A stretch of 64,000 nt of DNA, from contig CAIMDB010000012.1 of the NCBI GenBank assembly GCA_903839675.1, positions 1 to 64,000 of the forward strand, written 5' to 3'. The translations under genes were made by a program, and so were the position numbers. Under the pieces are notes generated by a model that saw only the letters and a list, made by a program, of their open reading frames with translations, had not been told where the DNA came from and did no database searches. The stretch is from an uncultured Sphingomonadales bacterium (GTDB lineage Bacteria; Pseudomonadota; Alphaproteobacteria; Sphingomonadales; Sphingomonadaceae). Positions 19,863 to 29,791 of this stretch are shown here, piece by piece (the first letter of the stretch is position 1; each line of letters opens with the position of its first letter).

Positions 19863-21075
19863 ACGGTTGGCGTTGGCCGCGCGCCAGTGACCGCCAAAGC
19901 CATTCGAGCGGTCCATATTGGAAGCGGTCTAGCCAGGGCTTCGACCAGAGCAGCATGATGAGCCACATGGGCGGCACGAACAGATAGACAGAAGCGCGCG
20001 GAAGGCTCCCGTAAAGGCCAAAGCCATAGAAGATCGTCGTCATCACGATCGAGGTCGCAATGTAGTTTGAAAAGGCGGCGCGACCCGTCGCGGCGATACG
20101 CTCCAAGAGGCGACCCCGCATCCGGCTGATCAACCAGAGCAGCAACATCGTGTGCCCCAACATCATCGCCATGCGCGGCGGCAAACTGCCGACGTAGAAG
20201 ATGTCGGCCATCACGAGCGGATCAAAACCGCTAGATACTGCGGCCCAAACCAGTATCAGCGACAATGGCAGCCCGATAGCGTAGGCAATCGTGGCGTCTC
20301 TAAGATATCGGCCTTGTTCCCACGCGCCAGAAATGGCGCCTGATTTAAAGAGCGCCATTCCCCAGGCCATCAGCCCGATGGTTTCAGGGCCATATGCAAA
20401 GAGCTGCCCCACCAGACCGCCAAGAACGTCGCTTAGGCGAGACCCGACGAGCCCTTCATAGCTGCCGAGGTGCAAGGCAATGTCATTGCGGACCCCGTCT
20501 CCGCCAGAGGCGCCGAGCTCGGCAAGGATGGCGGCAAAATCTGCCCGCGCTTCGGCAGAGGCCCCGATGGCGCTTGCGGCGAAACGGGCGTCATGCACAG
20601 ACAGGAGCGCTACGCTCCACAAGAGCATGTTGAGCAGCATGAAGGCGGACCCCATCCAGATCAGGCCACGCACCGAAAGCGCCCGCAGGCTAAGGGCAAA
20701 GGCACCGCACAGAGCATAGAGCGCCAGAATGTCTCCTGCCCAAATGAAACAGAAATGGATGAGGCCGAATAGGAAAAGCCAGAACATGCGCCGAAGATGG
20801 ACCGATGTGGCATCTTCGCCTTTGGCCTCTGCGCGCTCGACAATCAGCAGCATGGAGGCGCCGAACAAGAGGGAAAAGAGACCCCGCATCTTGCCATCAA
20901 TGACGACGAAAGCGATTGCCCAAGCCCAGAAATTGGGGCCGTCTGCACCGCCCCAGGCCGCTGGGTTCACATAAGCGGCCATTGGCATAGAAAAGCCGAT
21001 GATGTTCATTAGCAATATGCCCATCACCGCAAAACCGCGGAGCGCATCGAGCGATTGGTAGCGGTTGACCGTCAT
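19849..21075 (-). CDS. DUF418 (YeiB-like) membrane protein
   Basis: About 408 aa with ten or so hydrophobic helices. The N-terminal RYQSLDALRGFAVMGILLMN and the central DUF418 region (LERIAATGRAAFSNYIATS, followed near the end by YGPLEWLWRSLARG) define the family. Role unproven; such proteins are suspected transporters or acyl-modifying membrane proteins. ATG 21075 is chosen because the longer frame would add a non-conserved leader. Divergent from sdhB. Confidence 0.88.
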   Translation of the reverse strand: MTVNRYQSLDALRGFAVMGILLMNIIGFSMPMAAYVNPAAWGGADGPNFWAWAIAFVVIDGKMRGLFSLLFGASMLLIVERAEAKGEDATSVHLRRMFWLFLFGLIHFCFIWAGDILALYALCGAFALSLRALSVRGLIWMGSAFMLLNMLLWSVALLSVHDARFAASAIGASAEARADFAAILAELGASGGDGVRNDIALHLGSYEGLVGSRLSDVLGGLVGQLFAYGPETIGLMAWGMALFKSGAISGAWEQGRYLRDATIAYAIGLPLSLILVWAAVSSGFDPLVMADIFYVGSLPPRMAMMLGHTMLLLWLISRMRGRLLERIAATGRAAFSNYIATSIVMTTIFYGFGLYGSLPRASVYLFVPPMWLIMLLWSKPWLDRFQYGPLEWLWRSLARGQRQPFSKG

Positions 21076-21205
21076 TTCCTTCCCCAAGTGACATCTGGTT
21101 GCTGCTCGCGCAAGGATGCATTGCAGTGACAAATCAAACACAAGAGGTTGACGCACGGTGTCATCCCGCTAATCGCAAACTCAACTTGATTCAGGGGTTT
21201 TGGTA

Positions 21206-21988
21206 ATGGCTGAGTTTCGCCTTCCGGCTAACAGCAGGATCAACAAGAACGGAAAGGCCCACAAGGCCGAAGGCGCGACGCGTCCGAAATCGTTCAAGGT
21301 CTATCGTTATGATCCTGATAGCGGTGAAAACCCGCGCTATGATAATTTTGAGGTCGATCTCGACACCTGTGGTCCGATGGTCCTCGACGCGCTCATCAAG
21401 ATTAAGTCTGAGCAAGATTCCTCGCTGACGTTCCGCCGCTCCTGCCGTGAAGGCATTTGCGGTTCGTGCTCGATGAACATTGACGGCACCAACACCTTGG
21501 CCTGCACCAAGGCCATTGAGGACTGCAAGGGCGAAGTCCAGATCACGCCGCTGCCGCACATGGAAGTCATCAAGGACCTCGTGCCTGACTTCAAGCACTT
21601 CTACGCGCAGTACGCTTCGATTGAGCCATGGTTGAAGACTAAGACGACGACGCCTTCGGGCAAGGAGCGCCTTCAGTCGCCGGAAGACCGCGCGAAGCTG
21701 GATGGCCTCTATGAGTGCATTCTGTGCGCGTGTTGCTCGACGAGCTGCCCGAGCTATTGGTGGAATTCTGACAAGTTCCTCGGTCCGGCGATTCTGCTGC
21801 AGGCCTATCGCTGGTTGGCCGACAGCCGTGATGAATTGACGGGTGAGCGCCTTGATGAGCTGGAAGATCCTTTCCGCCTCTATCGCTGCCACACGATCAT
21901 GAACTGCGCCAATGTCTGCCCCAAGGGTCTCAACCCTGCAAAGGCGATCGCGGAAACCAAGAAGATGGTTGCCGAGCGCGCCATTTAA
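21206..21988 (+). CDS. sdhB: Succinate dehydrogenase iron-sulfur subunit
   Basis: 260 aa. Carries electrons from SdhA flavin to quinone. All three clusters are in place: [2Fe-2S] in [16 protein letters not shown], [4Fe-4S] in [16 protein letters not shown], and [3Fe-4S] in [23 protein letters not shown] 21206 has AGGGG upstream; a TTG two codons earlier is less likely. sdhC, sdhD and sdhA are not adjacent: a DUF418 gene lies upstream on the other strand. Followed by a thioesterase and zapE on the same strand. Confidence 0.96.
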   Translation: MAEFRLPANSRINKNGKAHKAEGATRPKSFKVYRYDPDSGENPRYDNFEVDLDTCGPMVLDALIKIKSEQDSSLTFRRSCREGICGSCSMNIDGTNTLACTKAIEDCKGEVQITPLPHMEVIKDLVPDFKHFYAQYASIEPWLKTKTTTPSGKERLQSPEDRAKLDGLYECILCACCSTSCPSYWWNSDKFLGPAILLQAYRWLADSRDELTGERLDELEDPFRLYRCHTIMNCANVCPKGLNPAKAIAETKKMVAERAI

Positions 21989-22017
21989 GCTGACGCGTCG
22001 ACCTGGAAAGCATATCT

Positions 22018-22491
22018 GTGACAGATCGTCCGCTCAAGGTGGTGGAAGACGCCGCCTTCGATAACGGGCCTGATCCGGATAACCCCGGTTGGCACCGCTG
22101 GGAACTCCATGACGTCAGTCGTTTCAACGGCCAAGTCATGGGCAAGATGCTCGTTCGCTTGGAAGGTGAGCAGGTCCGCACCCGGATGTTCCCAGAACAT
22201 CGCCACACAAATCTGCTCGACATTGTTCACGGTGCCACGACCTTGGCGTTGATGGATATTTCTATTTTCTCGTGCGGGCACATGCGGGGGATTGAAGGGA
22301 TGGCGGGATCGGTCACGCTTGATCTGTCCGCCCAGTTTATTGGCGGGGCCGTTCCGAACCAACCGCTGGATTCGGTTGTTGAAATCCTGCGTGAAACAAA
22401 GCGGCTCGTCTTCCTGCGGGGTCTGGTCGTGCAGGGCGAGGAAAAGGTCGGCGCTTTTGCCGCGACCATCCGGAAAGGCCGCCGCCAGTGA
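22018..22491 (+). CDS. PaaI-like hotdog thioesterase
   Basis: 157 aa with a GTG start 29 bp after sdhB. Hotdog-fold segment HTNLLDIVHGATTLALMDISIF with the following GMAGSVTLDLSAQFIGGAV strand fits the acyl-CoA thioesterase superfamily. The first 40 residues (PDNPGWHRWELHDVSRFN) look specific to a subgroup. The stop overlaps the zapE GTG start, so translation is probably coupled. Substrate unknown. Confidence 0.82.
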   Translation: MTDRPLKVVEDAAFDNGPDPDNPGWHRWELHDVSRFNGQVMGKMLVRLEGEQVRTRMFPEHRHTNLLDIVHGATTLALMDISIFSCGHMRGIEGMAGSVTLDLSAQFIGGAVPNQPLDSVVEILRETKRLVFLRGLVVQGEEKVGAFAATIRKGRRQ

Positions 22492-23612
22492 CCAGTGTGC
22501 TCGACCGCTATCGGCAGCTTGTCGCCGCGGGAGAGTTGAAGCCTGATGCGGAGCAAGAGGCCGCAGCCGTGCGGCTAAACCAGCTTAAGCATGAACTGGA
22601 AAATCCGCCCAAAATCGGGCTTGTGGCGCGCCTTTTTGGTAAGGCATCTGAAGAAGCGCCGCGCGGCCTTTACATCTGGGGCAGCGTGGGGCGCGGCAAA
22701 TCTATGCTGATGGACCTGTTCCACAGCTGTCTCTCTATTCCCGTCAAGCGCCGCGCGCATTTTCATGAATTCATGATCGAGGTGCATGCTCGGCTTCGTG
22801 TGGAACGGGCGAAGGAAATTGGCGATCCAATCCAGCCCGTGGTCGCGGCCATCGCATCAGAAACAAAATGTCTGTGTTTTGACGAAATGGTGGTCAACAA
22901 CTCTGCCGATGCGATGATCATGTCTCGTCTGTTTACGGGCCTGATCGAGGCCGGTGTTGTCATTGTTACTACATCCAACCGCGCGCCCAAAGACCTGTAT
23001 AAAGACGGCCTCAATCGCGAGCACTTCCTGCCGTTTATCGCGCTGATCGAACAGCGGCTTGATGTGCTGACGTTGAACGGACCAACCGACTACCGGATGG
23101 AACGACTGGCCGGGCTCGACACCTGGCACAGCCCGCTTGGTATCAAGGCGACCGAGGCCTGTCGCGAGGCGTTTTTTCGCCTGACGGACTATCCTCCCGA
23201 AGATGCGGCGAACGTGCCTTCAGAAGAGCTGGATGTTGGTGGCGGTCGCCTGCTGCACGTCCCCAAAAGCTTGAAAGGCGTGGCGGTGTTTTCCTTCAAG
23301 CGGCTCTGTGCAGAAGCACGTGGCGCGACCGATTACCTTTCCGTTGCGCGCCGATTTCACAGCGTCATCATTGTAGGGATTCCCAAACTCGGTCCTGAAA
23401 ACCGTAACGAAGCCGCGCGCTTTGTGACGCTCATTGACGCGCTTTACGAGCATAAGGTCAAGCTCATTGCCGCTGCCGATGCTGAGCCGGGGGAACTTTA
23501 TGAAAAGGGGGATGGTCGCTTCGAGTTTGAACGCACGGTTTCCCGCCTGATGGAAATGCAGTCCCTCGATTACCTTGCGCTGGGCCACGGAGAGCAGGAG
23601 CCCGCCGCCTAA
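22488..23612 (+). CDS. zapE: ZapE/AFG1-type ATPase
   Basis: 374-aa AAA-type ATPase. Walker A is GSVGRGKSM and the Walker B-like strand is CLCFDEMVV; the sensor region VIVTTSNRAPKDLYKDGLNR is characteristic of the AFG1/ZapE family, linked to the cell-division ring in bacteria and to respiratory-chain protein turnover in mitochondria. GTG 22488 overlaps the preceding stop. Its location in an sdhB operon fits a respiratory-complex role as well as a division role. Confidence 0.92.
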   Translation: MTSVLDRYRQLVAAGELKPDAEQEAAAVRLNQLKHELENPPKIGLVARLFGKASEEAPRGLYIWGSVGRGKSMLMDLFHSCLSIPVKRRAHFHEFMIEVHARLRVERAKEIGDPIQPVVAAIASETKCLCFDEMVVNNSADAMIMSRLFTGLIEAGVVIVTTSNRAPKDLYKDGLNREHFLPFIALIEQRLDVLTLNGPTDYRMERLAGLDTWHSPLGIKATEACREAFFRLTDYPPEDAANVPSEELDVGGGRLLHVPKSLKGVAVFSFKRLCAEARGATDYLSVARRFHSVIIVGIPKLGPENRNEAARFVTLIDALYEHKVKLIAAADAEPGELYEKGDGRFEFERTVSRLMEMQSLDYLALGHGEQEPAA

Positions 23613-23755
23613 GACCTCTTTCAAATGTTTTTAACCGGCCCATGTTAGGTTTCTTCTGATTTCTATGAGGGGAAGCTGCGTGGAAGCCGCATCGTTCGAA
23701 ATACGATGCCCGTCGTGCGCGGCTTATGATCTGCAGGGCGAAAACAGGTGGCTAT

Positions 23756-24313
23756 ATGGCGGGGATGATTGAGGGCCGCTTTGGCACAATGCGCGGGCTT
23801 GCCCGCCTGTTGTTATCCTATCCACAACATTGGGCCGGCATCAATCAGCTCACCCCTGAGAGCATGGGCGATGTCCGTAGATTTGTTTTTGTCTGCCGCG
23901 GCAATATCAGCCGTAGCGCTTATGCGGAGGCTGCAGCATACAACCGAGGCTTGGCGGCGGCATCCTGCGGTGTTTCTGCCGCTCAGGGTCGTGAGGCTGA
24001 TTCCGCTGCGATCCAAGTGGCATCGCAGGGTGGGTTGGATCTTTCTAGTCACCGGGCGACGGAGGCGGGCCTATTCATAGCTGAACCCGGAGACCTGCTG
24101 CTTGCCATGGAAGTTCGGCAACTCGCGGCGCTGGCATCGTTGCCGCATTTGGCCCAAACGCCGCGCCTGCTGCTCGGCAGTTTTGCGGGCACGCCGCACC
24201 TGCACGACCCCTATGGGCTCAGCCTGCCTTATTATGCGTCTTGCTTTCAGAGGATAGATGCTGCGCTCGATCGGCTGGAAACACTTTGTCCAGCGGCACG
24301 ATTGATCGGATGA
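23756..24313 (+). CDS. Low-molecular-weight phosphotyrosine phosphatase-like protein
   Basis: About 185 aa. Residues 43-56 hold the P-loop FVCRGNISRSAYAE, a C-x5-R motif with C47 and R53, and HDPYG at 150-154 supplies the general-acid aspartate; this is the LMW-PTP/arsenate reductase fold. The second cysteine seen in many LMW-PTPs is serine here (NISRS). An N-terminal extension of about 40 residues (GLARLLLSYPQHWAGIN) precedes the domain; the start is uncertain among ATGs at 23726, 23756, 23765 and 23789, and 23756 has AGGTGG upstream. The 3' end overlaps the converging ATP-grasp gene by 95 bp. Likely substrate: a tyrosine kinase of polysaccharide export, by analogy. Confidence 0.78.
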   Translation: MAGMIEGRFGTMRGLARLLLSYPQHWAGINQLTPESMGDVRRFVFVCRGNISRSAYAEAAAYNRGLAAASCGVSAAQGREADSAAIQVASQGGLDLSSHRATEAGLFIAEPGDLLLAMEVRQLAALASLPHLAQTPRLLLGSFAGTPHLHDPYGLSLPYYASCFQRIDAALDRLETLCPAARLIG

Positions 24314-25463
24314 TGTTTGCCATGTCCCGGAAGAACGGTCCGGGATCATCTGTCGCAAACACATAATAATGCATTTTCGGATCGAAGAACCCTGATAGCC
24401 AGCGCCAGAGACTTTGCCAGCGGCGCAAGCGGGCATGGGGATCAATATAAGTAGCAGGCCCGGCGAAAAGTTTAACGAGTCGCCGCGTTTCGGGGATCAT
24501 GTATCGCGCGCGGACGCCTGAATTCCAAGCGGGCGCTTCGGTCGTTTCACCCAAGACATGACGGCGATAATGCTCCCACCCGAATTCCGCGCCAGCGGCA
24601 CTGGCAAGCGGGAGGCTTCCCCAGAAGCGTCCGTTGATCTCCATGAGAACGAACTCACGCGTGACAGGGTCGTATCGATACTCGACCATGGCGGGACCTT
24701 CCCAGCCGATTTTTTCAAGAAATGCTTCGGATCGAGCGCGCCGCTGTTGGTGCAGCGTTGCAGGCAGCGACTGGCACAGTGTCGAAACACCGCCTTCAGG
24801 GGGCCATTCATGCAGGCGTTCATGCTGGAAGAAGAGGGTTGTTTCTCCGTTGTGGCGATAAAACATTCGGCCAAGTCCGCGGCCAGCTGCATAGCTCTGG
24901 ACTAAAGGCTTCATGTCTAGGGAGGCATAGCGTGCAAGCGCCTTTTCCAGCTGCGCTGCATCGTGCACAATTTCTGCCTTTACGAAGGGAATGCCTGCCG
25001 CTTCGAGCTTTGGTTGGATCAGCATGGGGTCTGACCATTTGAGGACAACCGGCCATCGGTGGGGCATGCCAGTGTGGTTGATGGGCGTTTCGATGCCCAT
25101 TTCCCGCGCCAGAGCAAGTGTCCGCTCTTTGTCGAGTACAAGGTCGAGCGCGGCTTTACGCGGGGTCAGCACCCGGCAGGGGCCGATCTGCTCCGGCATG
25201 TCGGCTAGTTGGATAAGATCACCTTCGGAGATCGCCATGAGGGCCGCAGCACCAGTCTTTTTCACGAGCGCGGGCAGCCAGTCCTGCAACGGACCTTTTC
25301 CGCGCATATGAAACTGCGAGCAATACCGGCTGGCAGCGCCAATCGACCGCGCAGATTTACCAATGCCGAAGACGGGAACGCCGTGGCGGCCCAATTCCCG
25401 CATGACGCACAACCCAATGGGCGTGTCGATGCCGAGGAGGAGAACAGGCGGCAGACTGGTCAT
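24219..25463 (-). CDS. ATP-grasp carboxylate-amine ligase-like protein
   Basis: 414 aa. The N-terminal PreATP-grasp half starts VLLLGIDTPIGLCVMRELGRHG, and the ATP-grasp half contains VVLKWSD, VQSYAAGRGLG, GPAMVEYRYDP and the metal-binding FVLMEINGRFWG (E275, N277). Such enzymes join a carboxylate to an amine or other nucleophile through an acyl phosphate. The substrate cannot be inferred. The ATG overlaps the stop of the deacetylase gene (ATGA), indicating coupled translation. The last 30 or so residues, overlapping the phosphatase gene on the other strand, look unconserved. Confidence 0.82.
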   Translation of the reverse strand: MTSLPPVLLLGIDTPIGLCVMRELGRHGVPVFGIGKSARSIGAASRYCSQFHMRGKGPLQDWLPALVKKTGAAALMAISEGDLIQLADMPEQIGPCRVLTPRKAALDLVLDKERTLALAREMGIETPINHTGMPHRWPVVLKWSDPMLIQPKLEAAGIPFVKAEIVHDAAQLEKALARYASLDMKPLVQSYAAGRGLGRMFYRHNGETTLFFQHERLHEWPPEGGVSTLCQSLPATLHQQRRARSEAFLEKIGWEGPAMVEYRYDPVTREFVLMEINGRFWGSLPLASAAGAEFGWEHYRRHVLGETTEAPAWNSGVRARYMIPETRRLVKLFAGPATYIDPHARLRRWQSLWRWLSGFFDPKMHYYVFATDDPGPFFRDMANIIRSIVPLDKVFPADRAQHLSSESKTHNKAG

Positions 25464-26419
25464 GACCGTTCGTACCTCGCTTGTGCCCAGGCCTGCTCGA
25501 CATAGCGCCATCCCGTCCGCAGCAGATTGGGTTGGAGATGCGTGGCCGTGCCGGTCACGTCAGAGTTCACATTGGAAAACTCGCCGCTTTCCAGTGCCGC
25601 GTGTTGGCTGACATGGGCGCATAGCGCCTCATACCGGTCCATCACCAAGCGGTTGGGTCGTTGCCGGTCACGGGAGAGCATCTCAAAGCTGTGACAGACG
25701 ATCATGACGTGCGCCTGCTTTGTGCCTGCAGCATGATTGAGGAGCGCGGACATCTCCCGCGAAGATAAGGCGCAGACTTGCGCCGGCCGCAAATGACCTG
25801 GCCGATCATAGAGCGTGCTGACCGGTAGCTCTGTCACGCCGCAATGCGGGGTGGCGTGGATCGTTTCACGCGGGAGAGAGATGCGGCATTCCGACCCAAG
25901 GTAGACGGGGTTGAGGCTGGTATCCCAAACGATCCCGAGCCCTGCGAGCGCGCGAAGAGTGCTACCATCAGCCCCATAATTGCCGGCCCGGAAGGCGATA
26001 GGCTTCGGTGCTCCTCCCTCAACCAGTAGATCGCGAGCAAGGGCCAGAATGTCTTTTTGCGCATCTACCGGAAAGTCGGCGATCGAATGTCCACTCAAGG
26101 GCGCAAACGGGTTGGTCGTCGCAAAATCGAGCCATTCGGTGTGGATATGTAATTGCACTTCATGACCGCGTGACAGGATCGGGCCCACAATGTCCGCGAC
26201 GATTTGCCGACCGTGCACGAGGGCGGGCATCGGATCGACGAAGAACACGCCTTTCAGGCCATGTTCCTCCAGCCGGTCCATCTGCCATCCAATGCCGAAA
26301 TCGCCCCTCGTCGTGCGTCCGGTAATTGAGGCATCAAAGTTCGCACGACCGCTCGCCCCCCGCTGGTAGAGCAGGGCCGACAATTCGGTATCGCAACTGA
26401 TGAAGACCTGCGTCGCCAT
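25460..26419 (-). CDS. NodB-like polysaccharide deacetylase
   Basis: 319 aa. The NodB-type catalytic layout is visible: CDTE (D10) near the N-terminus, LHIHTEW with metal ligands H91 and H93, FRAGNYG (R144), and a late VCHSFEM histidine. The first residues MATQVFISCDTELS show no signal peptide, so it probably acts in the cytoplasm on a precursor. First gene of a two-gene operon with the ATP-grasp enzyme. Similar deacetylases accompany sphingomonad glycan loci; the exact sugar is unknown. Confidence 0.8.
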   Translation of the reverse strand: MATQVFISCDTELSALLYQRGASGRANFDASITGRTTRGDFGIGWQMDRLEEHGLKGVFFVDPMPALVHGRQIVADIVGPILSRGHEVQLHIHTEWLDFATTNPFAPLSGHSIADFPVDAQKDILALARDLLVEGGAPKPIAFRAGNYGADGSTLRALAGLGIVWDTSLNPVYLGSECRISLPRETIHATPHCGVTELPVSTLYDRPGHLRPAQVCALSSREMSALLNHAAGTKQAHVMIVCHSFEMLSRDRQRPNRLVMDRYEALCAHVSQHAALESGEFSNVNSDVTGTATHLQPNLLRTGWRYVEQAWAQARYERS

Positions 26420-26525
26420 GAGGGCCTGATAGCGTCAACAGCTTCCCATTTTGTTACCAATCCAACCTTCGACAAGAGCCGTCAGACTGGTTATCGTTGG
26501 AGCAGAACAACAAAAGGGGTTTCTG

Positions 26526-27902
26526 ATGCGCCGTCTTCTTCTCGCTGTTTCCGCTCTCGCCATCGCCACGCCAGCCGTTGCGGCTTCGGATTGGCATGCC
26601 AAGGGCCGTGAAATTTTTGAAACGGCGATCAACATTCCGACGACCGAGTCCCGTCCGGAGGAAATGAAGAAGCTGGTCAGCTACCTAAAGGGCCAGTTCG
26701 AAGCAGCGGGCATTAAGGATGTGGTCGTGAAGGACCATGACGGCACCCAATCGATGATCGTGCGCTGGAAGGCCGAGGGCAAGCCGAGCAAGAAGCCGAT
26801 CCTGCTACTCGGGCATATGGATGTCGTCGAGGCAAAGCGCGAGGATTGGCCGCGCGATCCTTTCAAGATGGTCGAAGAGGGCGGCTATCTCTACGGACGC
26901 GGCGCGATCGACATGAAGTCGGGCATTGCCGCCATTGCCAATTCTCTGCTCTGGCTGAAGGCCGAAGGCTTCAAGCCAAAGCGCGACATCATCATCCTGT
27001 TTACGGGCGATGAGGAAACGACGGGCAATGGCGCGCTGCGGGCTGCAACGGAATGGCGCGATCTGGTTGATGCGGAATTCGCGCTCAACGCCGATGCAGG
27101 CGGCGGAGCCTATACGAAGGATATGAAGCCGCTCGGCTTTGGCATCCAGACGTCGGAAAAAATGTATCAGAGCTATTGGCTGACCGCGCGGAACCCCGGC
27201 GGCCACAGTTCCCGCCCGCGCCCGGATAATGCGATTTATGATCTGGCGACGGCGCTCAAGAAGCTGGAAACGCATCGCTTCACGCCGATCCTGAATGAAA
27301 CAACGCGCGCCTACTTCCAATATCGGCAGAGGCAGGAACAGGGACCTTTGGGCGATGCGATGCGCCGCTGGCTCGCCAATGAAAAGGATGGCGAGGCCGC
27401 CGACATCATTGAAGCCAGTCCGCTGGAAGTCGCGCAGACCCGTACCCGCTGCGTCGCGACGCGGTTGGAGGGTGGCCATGCTGACAACGCCTTGCCGCAG
27501 ATGGCGAAGGCGATGGTCAATTGCCGCATCTTCCCCGGCGTGAAGGCAAAGGCCGTGCAGGATGAACTTCAGCAGACGGTCGGCAGCGACGTGAGCGTTG
27601 AACCGGTGGCTGAAGCGCGCCCGTCTCCGCCTTCGCCATTGCGTCCCGATGTTATCAAGGCTGTAACAGACTCAATCCGCAAGCGCCATCCCGGCGTGGA
27701 CCTCACCCCACAAATGTCGACAGGCGCGACGGACGGTCTCTTTTTCCGCTCGGTCGGTATCCCGGTCTACGGTGTATCAGGCGCCTGGATCATCTCACCT
27801 GATGATGAGCGCGCGCACGGCAAGGATGAACGCATCCCAGTCAAGAGCTTCAACGGCGAACTCGATCACTGGCATGATATTGTGAAGGCGCTGGCGGGGT
27901 AG
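26526..27902 (+). CDS. Secreted M20-family metallopeptidase
   Basis: 458 aa with a cleavable signal peptide (MRRLLLAVSALAIATPAVAA), so periplasmic. Di-zinc site residues are visible: LLGHMDV (H97, D99 by family), GRGAIDMKSG (D129, bridging) and GDEETTGN (catalytic E163, ligand E164). A dimerisation lid follows, and the last motif lies near HGKDERIPV. Likely an aminoacylase or carboxypeptidase on peptides; specificity unknown. ATG 26526 was chosen for the signal peptide; a longer frame from 26451 reads through the promoter. Confidence 0.92.
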   Translation: MRRLLLAVSALAIATPAVAASDWHAKGREIFETAINIPTTESRPEEMKKLVSYLKGQFEAAGIKDVVVKDHDGTQSMIVRWKAEGKPSKKPILLLGHMDVVEAKREDWPRDPFKMVEEGGYLYGRGAIDMKSGIAAIANSLLWLKAEGFKPKRDIIILFTGDEETTGNGALRAATEWRDLVDAEFALNADAGGGAYTKDMKPLGFGIQTSEKMYQSYWLTARNPGGHSSRPRPDNAIYDLATALKKLETHRFTPILNETTRAYFQYRQRQEQGPLGDAMRRWLANEKDGEAADIIEASPLEVAQTRTRCVATRLEGGHADNALPQMAKAMVNCRIFPGVKAKAVQDELQQTVGSDVSVEPVAEARPSPPSPLRPDVIKAVTDSIRKRHPGVDLTPQMSTGATDGLFFRSVGIPVYGVSGAWIISPDDERAHGKDERIPVKSFNGELDHWHDIVKALAG

Positions 27903-27920
27903 GGGTGAACGGCGGACCAG

Positions 27921-28580
27921 TTACGCCGCTTCCTTCTCCATTACCTTTTCCAGAACTCGAACAAACGTATCGGCATCCTGTGCGCCGGGGATCATGTATT
28001 TCCCGTTGACAATGAAGGCGGGGACGCCGCTGATGTTCTGGTCCAGCCAATGGGCGAGTTCGGCATCGACGACAGCGTCATAGCGGGGGTCCTCCAGCGC
28101 CGAAGCGGCGGCGGCCCTGTCTAGCCCTGCGGCCTCGACGGCATCCAGCAATACGGCATCATCGCTCACGTTCTTCTGTTCCGTGAAATAGGCCTGAAAG
28201 AACGCCTTTTTGAGCGCGGTCTGGCCGCCCGTCTCGCCCGCCCATGCCAGCAGCTTATGCGCGCGGCGGGTGTTGTAGATGCGGCTGCTGGATGAAAAGT
28301 TGAACTCCAGCCCCAATTCTTTGCCCGCATCGGTAATCCTCGTGCGGCTGGAGGACGACTGCTCCGGCGTCGCGCCATAACGCTCTTTGGTGTACTCGGC
28401 GACGCTCTGGCCTTCTGGCGGCAGGTAGGGAGCAAGCTGGAAGGGGTGCCAGCGCACGCCGACCTCTACCCGATCCCCGAGTTTTCCGATTGCGCGCTCG
28501 AGTTGGGCATAGCCGATGGCGCACCAGGGGCAGACAACGTCTGACACAATATCGATCTGCAATTGTGCAGGGGCCTTCAT
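27921..28580 (-). CDS. DsbA-family oxidoreductase, FrnE-like
   Basis: 219 aa thioredoxin-fold protein with the redox motif CPWC at residues 18-21, an inserted helical domain, and the cis-proline loop GVPAFIVNG. No signal peptide is present, so it acts in the cytoplasm, as expected for the FrnE group rather than periplasmic DsbA. The 3' end converges on the peptidase gene with 18 bp between stops. The 212-bp region upstream also holds the promoter of mdh. Confidence 0.9.
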   Translation of the reverse strand: MKAPAQLQIDIVSDVVCPWCAIGYAQLERAIGKLGDRVEVGVRWHPFQLAPYLPPEGQSVAEYTKERYGATPEQSSSSRTRITDAGKELGLEFNFSSSSRIYNTRRAHKLLAWAGETGGQTALKKAFFQAYFTEQKNVSDDAVLLDAVEAAGLDRAAAASALEDPRYDAVVDAELAHWLDQNISGVPAFIVNGKYMIPGAQDADTFVRVLEKVMEKEAA

Positions 28581-28675
28581 GATCTTGTCTCCGTGTCGTT
28601 ATAGTTTGAAGTTAGACCATAATTGCCAGCACGGAAATCAAGAATTTTGCAACGGCGGGCTCATCTAAAAGCTAT

Positions 28676-28690
28676 TGCGAATGAGTTGCA
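28676..28690. promoter_or_regulatory. Weak Fur-like site upstream of mdh
   Basis: TGCGAATGAGTTGCA is an imperfect palindrome (five of seven base pairs) about 100 bp upstream of the mdh ATG, in the divergent region shared with the FrnE-like gene. The layout recalls alphaproteobacterial Fur boxes. No clear -35/-10 pair could be placed beside it. Confidence 0.2.
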
Positions 28691-28747
28691 GAAAAAGTCT
28701 TAACTCTAGGGCATTATGAGTTTGCAAGAGACTACAAACCCGCTTAA

Positions 28748-29755
<1,008 letters not shown>

Positions 29756-29791
29756 GCCACAACTTACAGCCCTCGAGGGAACTGATCTGAC

